Assembly (NCBI GenBank): GCA_903860855.1 | Contig: CAIOSF010000265.1 | Coordinates: 1-5,229, forward strand | Source of the DNA: an uncultured Alphaproteobacteria bacterium | GTDB taxonomy: Bacteria > Pseudomonadota > Alphaproteobacteria > Rickettsiales > Midichloriaceae | DNA: 5,229 nucleotides | Direction: 5' to 3' | Shown here: piece by piece, positions 1-4,992 of the stretch | How positions within the stretch are numbered: position 1 is the first letter of the stretch | How the letters are laid out: the number at the start of each line of letters is the position of its first letter | The notes under the pieces: model-generated | Databases searched by the model: none | What the model was told of the DNA's origin: nothing | What the model saw: the letters and a program-made list of their open reading frames with translations, nothing else | Made by a program: the position numbers and the translations under genes

Positions 1-214
1 CTCCGTTGGGATACTTGCTCGATGTTTCTTCAACAGAACCCCACTTATTGCTGGTGGGATCGAAATCATGCATTAGATATTTTGTCCCAAAGGAATTGAA
101 CATCCCATATCCGGCATCAATTTTGCCGTAAAAGCGACAAGGTTCCACAGCGAATGAGGTGGATGAGAGAATTGCGATGCTGCTAATACCAATTGCTGTA
201 ATGACGTGTTTCAT
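1..214 (-). CDS. Secreted, probable outer-membrane beta-barrel/surface protein (5' part, runs off left edge)
   Basis: The reading frame is open from an ATG at 214 to the window edge (71 codons, no stop). It begins with a clear Sec signal peptide: a short basic start (MKH), a hydrophobic core (VITAIGISSIAIL) and a small-residue cleavage site ending SFA, with cleavage predicted after residue 22. The mature protein opens with VEPCRFYGKIDAGYGMFN. Alternating aromatic and small residues of this kind (FYGKIDAGYGMF) are typical of the first strand of outer-membrane beta-barrels such as the surface antigens of Rickettsiales and small porin-like proteins. A second in-frame ATG at 220 would add only Met-His; I prefer 214 because an AAGA lies about six bases upstream. 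Export is well supported. The barrel assignment is inference from one strand, and the family cannot be named without the rest of the gene. The gene follows the FliS-like gene in the same direction but after 236 bases, so it probably has its own promoter. Confidence 0.7.
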   Translation of the reverse strand, partial: MKHVITAIGISSIAILSSTSFAVEPCRFYGKIDAGYGMFNSFGTKYLMHDFDPTSNKWGSVEETSSKYPNG

Positions 215-450
215 ATGCATTCTTGATTATGTTGACGATATTGTGCATGCTAGCACCGAAAACTCGGTATAAACAATTAAATAATTTATTTTTCACGGTA
301 CTTATTGTTATTACGTGATTTTTTTGCAACTTAGAACTTAGTTACGCTGATGAGATATATCATAGATTAAAACGAGGCAAGTGAGTTGATCCCAAGAAAG
401 TTCATAGATAACGGCGCAGTATTCTTGGGGTTGTTATCAGGGATCAGATG
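215..450. other. AT-rich intergenic region upstream of the surface-protein gene
   Basis: No open frame of useful length or RNA gene is visible on either strand. The part nearest the surface-protein gene is very AT-rich and should hold its promoter. The best pair I can offer on the minus strand is TTGCAA (324-329) with AATAAG 17 bases further on, only 4/6 matches each, so it is not annotated separately. An 11-base AT palindrome (TAAATAATTTA, 278-288) and a 5-bp hairpin (ACCGA 255-259 with TCGGT 264-268) lie in the predicted leader. The right-hand end holds the competing stem-loops described separately. Confidence 0.6.
387..446. repeat. Two mutually exclusive stem-loops after the FliS-like gene
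   Basis: CCCAAGAA (391-398) pairs perfectly with TTCTTGGG (422-429), an 8-bp stem with a 23-base loop. TGATCCC (387-393) pairs perfectly with GGGATCA (440-446), a 7-bp stem. The two share the CCC at 391-393, so only one can form at a time. The site lies directly after the minus-strand stop codon at 451, where a transcript end would be expected, but there is no clear U-run after either stem on that strand. It may be a weak or factor-dependent terminator or an RNA-stability element. The pairing is seen; the role is inferred. Confidence 0.4.
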
Positions 451-1008
451 TCACTTCTCATCGCTATTATTAGAAACATCAACTACTTGTTCTGATAAGT
501 GAGATAGCACCTGAAGCAATACTTGCGCTATCTTTATGGCGTCATATCCATATTTCGTATCTTTAATGACAAAAAGTAAATCAACCATGGTGTCCATAAC
601 CATAAAATCATGACGAAGCTTCGTTACGATGTCCTTGCTCTCTGCATCATGAGTAGAACTAAGTGCTTTAATGAATTCGGCTAAGATTTTTTTTACATTA
701 TCAATATCAAGAGCAAGTTTAGTTTTTAATTGCGCTTTGCCCTGAACCTTTGGATCGTTGATTCTTGTTATGATATCGACAATCGATTCTATCTTATCAA
801 TCATATGTCTTACTGACTTAATATAGATAGCATAGCTGCCACTATAGCTTATATCTGATTTGGTATAAGCATCTTTTGTAGCTTTTTTTTCTTCCTGCTT
901 ATCAGTATCAAACTCATTTAAAAAATAAAAACCACCACTCATCCTGTCCGAACCCGTAAGATATCCAATATTATTTATGCAATTTATAGCCTTATTATCG
1001 TTTAACAT
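451..1008 (-). CDS. Putative divergent FliS-like flagellar export chaperone (helical, 185 aa)
   Basis: This 185-residue protein starts at an ATG at 1008, with an AGGA about 14 bases upstream. It is predicted cytosolic, with no signal peptide or membrane segment. After a polar N-terminal extension of about 55 residues rich in Lys, Asp and Glu, it looks entirely alpha-helical, with four amphipathic segments at roughly 57-83, 90-117, 122-150 and 152-175. The last three fit the FliS pattern: a helix ending near ALSSTHD, then DIVTKLRHDFMVMDTMVDLL, which resembles the FliS segment where a Leu and Tyr-Asp-Phe-Met precede a hydrophobic helix, then a short loop and a Leu-rich helix ending LSHLSEQV. 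FliS binds the flagellin C-terminus and prevents early polymerisation, and fliS classically follows fliD, as here. FliS is usually 120-145 residues, so the N-terminal extension is unusual. The call rests on helix pattern and gene order, not clear identity; another flagellar chaperone or an unrelated helical protein remains possible. Confidence 0.45.
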   Translation of the reverse strand: MLNDNKAINCINNIGYLTGSDRMSGGFYFLNEFDTDKQEEKKATKDAYTKSDISYSGSYAIYIKSVRHMIDKIESIVDIITRINDPKVQGKAQLKTKLALDIDNVKKILAEFIKALSSTHDAESKDIVTKLRHDFMVMDTMVDLLFVIKDTKYGYDAIKIAQVLLQVLSHLSEQVVDVSNNSDEK

Positions 1009-1033
1009 AAAGCATTTTTAAGTCCTGTTCTTT

Positions 1034-1102
1034 CCCTCACATTTCTGCAATCTGGCACTGGCGTTGTACTAGCGTCCGAATAACAAAGTGCAGAATGACG
1101 GG
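1034..1102. repeat. Imperfect palindrome between fliD and the FliS-like gene
   Basis: The outer arms are CCC (1034-1036) and GGG (1100-1102). Inside them CATTTCTGCA (1040-1049) pairs with TGCAGAATG (1089-1097), with one bulged T. Inside again, GCACT (1055-1059) could instead pair with AGTGC (1087-1091), which competes for the same bases. The whole unit spans about 69 bases. Size, G+C higher than the surroundings and intergenic position fit the degenerate palindromic elements scattered in Rickettsiales and related genomes, but only one copy is present here, so a repeat family cannot be shown. It could also fold in the fliD transcript and modulate expression of the downstream gene. Confidence 0.4.
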
Positions 1103-1139
1103 CTGAGTGCACCGAATGCATGTGAGCAATACACTCAGC
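1102..1139. repeat. 8-bp stem-loop downstream of fliD
   Basis: GCTGAGTG (1102-1109) and CACTCAGC (1132-1139) are perfect inverted repeats separated by 22 bases. The structure lies 54 bases beyond the fliD stop codon, a place where a terminator would sit. No T-run follows on either strand, so a classical intrinsic terminator is unlikely. It abuts the imperfect palindrome at 1034-1102, and together they occupy about 105 of the 184 intergenic bases. Confidence 0.4.
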
Positions 1140-1192
1140 AGACAAAATCCGAACTCAACCGATCAGGTAATGGTTAAGAAAGCGATCTGGCG

Positions 1193-4100
1193 TTAGTTAT
1201 TATCGCCACCAAGATCGTTAAGAACATCAAGAAGTTGTAACTGTTCTTTCATAGCTTCAACTCCTGCATTTAGTTTCGCGTATTGAGCTCTTAAAGATTG
1301 CTGCGTTCTGTTGAGATTAGTTTCAGCTGTTTTTTTATCATTTTCTAGTCCTTCCTTCCTTTTTTGTAGATTTTTAATATCTCTTTGGATCTCACCACTA
1401 TTACCGTTATATATTGAGCCATTCTGCGTATCAATATAATTTGCAAACCACTCAGCTACACCTTGCTTTGCTATTATTGAGGCATTTTCTACTTGAGTAT
1501 CTCCTACATATGCTAGGCTAAAATCATATATTTTTAGCTTTGAGTCGTCGAGATTGTTAAAGCTTATAAAGCCAGAGTTTAGATCGTTTTTATCAGATAG
1601 CTCATAGTTCATAACCTTGTTATAAGTACCACGAGATGTACGAGCCTTTGCCATAAACACCAAGGATGTATCCCAAAAATACGATCCTGTTCCCAATGTC
1701 GTATTAGCTAGCTTACTATTGAATACGTTATTCACGGTATCATCAATGCTAATAGATGTTAACTTGGAAGCTGTAAGATACACGATATAGTTACCATTGC
1801 CATCTAGGTCGGCTTTAGCTATGACGCCAGTTTTCCCTGTCTTTGAGTTTATAGCGCTAAGGAGGTCTTTTATCGATGGGCCTGCCATAGTTGTAGATGT
1901 TACGGTAACATCAGTGCCATTAAGTGAAAAAACGCCAGAAGTAAATGCTGGATCTGTTAGACTGCTCGTTAGTGCAATTGTTTGTCTTTCAACATTAAAT
2001 AAGCCATTCAATACTTTCTTGGGATCATAGATAGACATCTTCTCAAATTTCGCTTTATCAGCATAGCTTGCATCATTTCCGTTATATTGACTAAACTCAA
2101 GGAAATACTGCCCACCTTTCTGGACCACATTAGTGCTTATGCGCAAGTAAGAAGAGGCTGAATTTATTGTTTTAGCTATTTCATTTAAACTTTGGCCACC
2201 TACTAAGGTAATTTTCTGTTCGTTAATGTAAAAGGATCCTGCCGTAAATTGGCCTACAGTTGGGATTGTGCTTACCACTGATGTCTGATTATCGCTAAAA
2301 CCGAGTGAGCTAGTGGATTTTACCATGGCATTGCTTTTATCCATAGAAATGTCATATGAATCAACTATAGTGCTTACATTATTGAGGGTAATTATTGGAT
2401 TTTTGCGATTAACTGGTGGAGCAAAGTCTGTAGATGTGCTTTCGAAGTCATAATCAAAGACGCTTTGAACTCTCGAGGCGTCTTCGTTTAATGCCTGGAC
2501 CAAAATCGGTATGCTCAGCTCTAGCACACCAGTATACTTTGGTTCCTTCCTATGCTCCTTCTTATCCTCTATAACCTCCTCTGGGATGTCAATGCTGCTT
2601 ATGCCTATGTTAGCCTGCACAAGTCTGGCTGCCTGCATCCTCATTTCCATCACCTCTTTCTTCAGTACATCGCTGTTGATTAATACCGCGCCTTCTACTG
2701 CTTTCCCGTTCTCATCTCTCTGCTGCTGTTTGGTAATAAATTTGAGCAACTCATTGTATTGATCGACGAATTTCTTCACCGATTTCACTATATCTTCTGT
2801 GTTGGAGATGATGTTGACCATCATCGGGTTTGGTGTTGGTTGTTTGAGAATTATGATGACACCATCAAGAAAATCAGATATCTTATTAGTTGGGCGGGTA
2901 AGCTCTATATCATCTATTGACAAGAGGGCATCGGTAGCGTTAATGACTGTGTGATTATAGGGTATTGTGCTATTTCTTTCCAAGCCATTTTTAAATACAT
3001 TTTGAAAAACCGTACCGCTATTTGTCCCATTTAGAATTGTTCCATTATCTAGTATCTGAAACTTGTTGCCAACTCCGGTACTTGTTGATGCCAGTAATAA
3101 TCGAATATTTCCTCGGCTAATCTCGGCTAGCTCAGATCCCAAACAGGTTTTATCCTTGCATGCATTGATCTTAGATGATATGACGCTCAGATTATCACCT
3201 TGATCTAGAGTTATGGTTTCATACTCATCGAACCTCTGGAGATGATCTCCGCCCGAGTGCTGCAAATGCACAAGTATATTATTAGGATCATCGATAAAAT
3301 AGTCATATTCAGTTCCGAAGCTTGTTGATCTCATAACAAGCTTAGCTGTGAAATTTGGAAAGGTGCCCAAGGTCTCGACCATAGCCTCAACTCCCGCTCC
3401 TGCCTTCGTTATCTTCTGTGCAACAATGGCTAGGCTATCCTCTTCCTTAACGAGCACAAGTTTATCGTTAATATAAAATATTCCTGGCCGCAATGTGTCT
3501 GGGTTGCTAGCTGTCACTGCTATTGGATAGAAGTTGAATGCTTGGACAAATCTTTGGCTGAAATTGAAATGAGACTCAAGTTGGTTAATCAAATAGTTAC
3601 CACCTGAATTGCCAAGATTTGCAAATATACCATTTGGATCGCTTACAGTGAAGTTATTGTTACTATTTAAGACAAGGGCTTTGGTATTATCTTTATCATC
3701 TATGAGCACAGCGGTTACGTCTGTGGAGGTAGTGACATTATTGATTTTCGCCGCTATAACCTCAATGCTATCACCGAGACTTAGATCTACATCGATGCTG
3801 TTGATTTTGAATATACCAGCCGTAAATTGGCCTTTGTTATTTGTTCCTACTGAACTAAGGTAGCCGAAATCCTGCATGAGCCTTTTGCTATTATTTTGGA
3901 TCTTGGTCTCAAAACTACCGGCCATGAACATATTGGGATCAGCGCCAGTGATTACCGCTGCTTGGGTCGCGCTACTCAATCTGCTGGAGAATGATTTGCT
4001 TTTCCATTTCTCAGCTGCAGCTATCTGGTCGATCTTGACTTTGATTAGCCCGAGGCTTGCTTTTTCTGTTGCATCGATATCAAAATATGAGACCATTGTT

Positions 4101-4393
4101 TCTGGGGTCATACCTACAGCCATAGCCAGCTTCTCGTCGAAAGCACTGCTACTTTCTCCATATGGATTGGTATTGCAGAGCTGATTACACGCTGCTTTCA
4201 TTTTGCCATTGAGGTTGATCAATTTGCTGTAAGCTAGCTGGCTGGCACTCTGCGTTTTAATCTTGTCTTCAATCTTGTCGATGCCGGCCTTCTCCTTCAT
4301 CGTGGCGGCTTCGACTATGCCTCCTATATCGTTTACTTTGACCATTTTGCCATTTATATTCATGGCCGGAATGTCTATTGTATATCTTGGCAT
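1193..4393 (-). CDS. fliD: Flagellar filament-capping protein FliD (hook-associated protein 2), unusually large
   Basis: FliD forms the oligomeric cap at the filament tip and helps flagellin fold into place after export. From the ATG at 4393 the protein has about 1066 residues; typical FliD has 400-700. In order: N-terminal helical D0 segment (about 20-75, with GIVEAATMKEKAGIDKIEDK); the strand-helix motif IKVKIDQIAAAEKWKSKSF (117-135), matching the usual Tyr/Val-rich strand then QLA-x-A-x-K of FliD; flagellin-IN-like modules at about 189-275, 299-390 and 391-470; first part of the FliD C-terminal domain (TDALLSIDDIELTR near 487, then NKISDFLDGV, FVDQYNELLKFI near 542, LVQALNEDASRVQSVF at 631-646); an insertion with two more IN-like modules (714-900); and the closing coiled coil (1000-1060) with LRAQYAKLNAGVEAMKEQL, the standard FliD ending. 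A TTG at 4423 would add 10 residues but overlaps a strong promoter -10 box, so ATG 4393 is preferred; neither has a clear Shine-Dalgarno. Family call is firm; the exact start is less so. Confidence 0.9.
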   Translation of the reverse strand: MPRYTIDIPAMNINGKMVKVNDIGGIVEAATMKEKAGIDKIEDKIKTQSASQLAYSKLINLNGKMKAACNQLCNTNPYGESSSAFDEKLAMAVGMTPETMVSYFDIDATEKASLGLIKVKIDQIAAAEKWKSKSFSSRLSSATQAAVITGADPNMFMAGSFETKIQNNSKRLMQDFGYLSSVGTNNKGQFTAGIFKINSIDVDLSLGDSIEVIAAKINNVTTSTDVTAVLIDDKDNTKALVLNSNNNFTVSDPNGIFANLGNSGGNYLINQLESHFNFSQRFVQAFNFYPIAVTASNPDTLRPGIFYINDKLVLVKEEDSLAIVAQKITKAGAGVEAMVETLGTFPNFTAKLVMRSTSFGTEYDYFIDDPNNILVHLQHSGGDHLQRFDEYETITLDQGDNLSVISSKINACKDKTCLGSELAEISRGNIRLLLASTSTGVGNKFQILDNGTILNGTNSGTVFQNVFKNGLERNSTIPYNHTVINATDALLSIDDIELTRPTNKISDFLDGVIIILKQPTPNPMMVNIISNTEDIVKSVKKFVDQYNELLKFITKQQQRDENGKAVEGAVLINSDVLKKEVMEMRMQAARLVQANIGISSIDIPEEVIEDKKEHRKEPKYTGVLELSIPILVQALNEDASRVQSVFDYDFESTSTDFAPPVNRKNPIITLNNVSTIVDSYDISMDKSNAMVKSTSSLGFSDNQTSVVSTIPTVGQFTAGSFYINEQKITLVGGQSLNEIAKTINSASSYLRISTNVVQKGGQYFLEFSQYNGNDASYADKAKFEKMSIYDPKKVLNGLFNVERQTIALTSSLTDPAFTSGVFSLNGTDVTVTSTTMAGPSIKDLLSAINSKTGKTGVIAKADLDGNGNYIVYLTASKLTSISIDDTVNNVFNSKLANTTLGTGSYFWDTSLVFMAKARTSRGTYNKVMNYELSDKNDLNSGFISFNNLDDSKLKIYDFSLAYVGDTQVENASIIAKQGVAEWFANYIDTQNGSIYNGNSGEIQRDIKNLQKRKEGLENDKKTAETNLNRTQQSLRAQYAKLNAGVEAMKEQLQLLDVLNDLGGDNN
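1694..2254 (-). repeat. Two flagellin-IN-like modules inserted in the FliD C-terminal domain
   Basis: Two units of roughly 90-100 residues begin GQFTAGSFYINEQKITL and AFTSGVFSLNGTDVTV. Each continues with a helix ending in a conserved Ile-Asn (NEIAKTIN; DLLSAIN), then beta-strands and a closing (D)DP/DD-x-x-x-(V/L)-x-N segment. This is the flagellin hook IN pattern: Gly-x-Phe-x-Ile/Leu-Asn, strand, then a helix with AxxIN. They sit between the conserved ALNED...VQSVF segment and the C-terminal coiled coil, where ordinary FliD proteins have only a short link. Modules are recognised by pattern; boundaries are approximate. Confidence 0.6.
2241..2255 (-). repeat. Copy of a 15-base exact repeat within fliD
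   Basis: The bases at 2241-2255 (GCCGTAAATTGGCCT on the plus strand) are identical to 3819-3833. In both places they encode the GQFTAG start of an IN-like module in the same reading frame. Exact identity over 15 bases between otherwise diverged modules suggests duplication or gene conversion. Confidence 0.6.
3164..3829 (-). repeat. Block of three flagellin-IN-like modules in the FliD central region
   Basis: Unit one begins QFTAGIFKINSIDVDLSLGD and ends its helix with IAAKIN; unit two begins LRPGIFYINDKLVLVKEED with helix IVAQKIT; unit three is partial, keeping only ETITLDQGDNLSVISSKIN. Units one and two also share a tail of the form DPN-x-I-x-x-x-L-x-x-SGG-x-x-L (SDPNGIFANLGNSGG and DDPNNILVHLQHSGG), which shows they are related copies rather than chance matches. 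This region corresponds to the variable outer domains of FliD. Confidence 0.6.
3819..3833 (-). repeat. Second copy of the 15-base exact repeat within fliD
   Basis: Identical to 2241-2255 and in the same frame, at the start of the first IN-like module. The two copies are about 1.58 kb apart in direct orientation. Confidence 0.6.
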
Positions 4394-4396
4394 AGT

Positions 4397-4400
4397 AGGA
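4397..4400 (+). promoter_or_regulatory. Short Shine-Dalgarno-like AGGA before the Coq10/RatA-family start
   Basis: AGGA lies three bases before the TTG at 4404, close but usable. Upstream in-frame ATGs at 4362 and 4371 have no better site. The AGGA together with the family N-terminal length decides the start chosen for that gene. Confidence 0.4.
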
Positions 4401-4403
4401 AAA

Positions 4404-4916
4404 TTGGAAAGCTTTACGGACAATTATATCGCAAAAGGGGATTTATGGCAAACATATGGGCTCATTACCGATATTGAGAAATATCCGCTGTTTATACCAT
4501 GGTGCTTGGATGTAAAAATTTGTGAATACGATGATCCGAAGCACAACGATACTATAGTTCTGAATACGGACGCCCACGAGAAGATTGTCTTTGCTGATAC
4601 CATAGTCGGCTTTGGGCCATTCAAGCTAGCATACCATTCAAAAATTATAATGACCCCTCCGTGTGATGGATATGCAACTATACAAGTCACTTCGAATGAT
4701 AAGTTGTTTAAAAGATTATATACAGAGTGGAAATTGACAGAGAGTGTAACTAACGAGAAAAAAAACGGGGAGAAGGCCAGGGCAGAAACGTTAGTTGAAT
4801 TTTATATTGAGTTTGAGTTTACCTCGTCTATCCATAAAACTTTAGCGACAAGTTTCTTCCAATCTGCTTGTCGCAAGATGACTGCCGCCTTTCGTGAGAG
4901 AGAAGGTATAGTGTAG
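4404..4916 (+). CDS. Coq10/RatA-family START-like protein (SRPBCC fold)
   Basis: A 170-residue protein of the polyketide-cyclase/START-like Coq10-RatA family. Diagnostic segments are the N-terminal helix and LITDIEKYPLFIPWC (about 20-34), matching the family VxDxExYPxFxPxC motif; a strand pair around FGPFKLAYHSKI; LFKRLYTEWKLT, matching the family F-x-x-L-x-x-x-W-x-F/L motif; and the terminal helix FEFTSSIHKTLATSFFQSACRKMTAAF (137 onward), matching the usual FxSxL...FxxxxxKMxxAF ending. Family members bind a hydrophobic ligand in a helix-grip cavity: Coq10 binds coenzyme Q and supports respiration, while E. coli RatA has been reported to block 70S formation. In alphaproteobacteria a quinone-related role is the likelier one. 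The TTG start at 4404 puts the YP motif at the usual distance from the start; ATG at 4371 would add 11 residues and overlap fliD. A Lys/Glu-rich insertion (TNEKKNGEKARAE) precedes the fifth strand. It is divergent from fliD with 10 bases between start codons, and there is no evident functional link to flagella. Confidence 0.85.
   Translation: MESFTDNYIAKGDLWQTYGLITDIEKYPLFIPWCLDVKICEYDDPKHNDTIVLNTDAHEKIVFADTIVGFGPFKLAYHSKIIMTPPCDGYATIQVTSNDKLFKRLYTEWKLTESVTNEKKNGEKARAETLVEFYIEFEFTSSIHKTLATSFFQSACRKMTAAFREREGIV
4423..4451 (-). promoter_or_regulatory. Near-consensus sigma-70 promoter for fliD
   Basis: On the minus strand, TTGCCA (-35, 5/6 match; bases 4451-4446) is followed after exactly 17 bases by a perfect TATAAT (-10; bases 4428-4423). 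Transcription would start near 4416, giving a leader of about 23 bases before the ATG at 4393. The promoter lies inside the 5' coding part of the divergent Coq10/RatA-family gene. It is of housekeeping type, with no sign of a sigma-28 or sigma-54 flagellar promoter in this stretch. Confidence 0.65.
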
Positions 4917-4980
4917 ATGGGGGGCACCCCAAGGCTGTCCTGCAGTTTAATCCTAGACTTGTTTCCCGGGATCCAAGAAA
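4917..4980. repeat. Degenerate palindromic, dispersed-repeat-like sequence in a convergent spacer
   Basis: Between the two converging genes lies a more GC-rich stretch. Reading the minus strand, it contains CTTGGATCCCGGGAAACAAG, then TCTAGGAT, and ends CCTTGGGGTGCCCCCC. ATCCCGGG can pair imperfectly with TCTAGGAT across an AAACAAG loop (4950-4972, with mismatches and G-T pairs). In the minus-strand frame it reads SWIPGNKSRIKLQDSLG, the kind of peptide (SWIPG...) often produced when intergenic palindromic repeats of alphaproteobacteria are translated. A single eroded copy is present, so membership of a repeat family is inference. No intrinsic terminator with a T-run is visible. Confidence 0.4.
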
Positions 4981-4992
4981 GTAAAGCGTTCA

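Noticed and set aside
215..450. Possible tRNA or small RNA gene in the intergenic region
   Set aside because: No cloverleaf, no T-loop consensus and no promoter-stem-terminator arrangement could be found by eye.
1797..4184. Four plus-strand open frames of 77-102 codons (from 1797, 2511, 3609 and 3876) opposite fliD
   Set aside because: They lie antisense to a well-supported gene and have low-complexity Ser/Leu-rich translations that reflect fliD codon use; none has family motifs.
4424..4690. 88-codon minus-strand frame opposite the Coq10/RatA-family gene
   Set aside because: It is antisense to a clearly recognisable conserved protein, and its translation has no recognisable domain.
4404..4916. 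A toxin-antitoxin system, suggested by the RatA family name
   Set aside because: No antitoxin-like (RatB) partner follows; the downstream gene is convergent. The family is widespread, with quinone-related roles in alphaproteobacteria.
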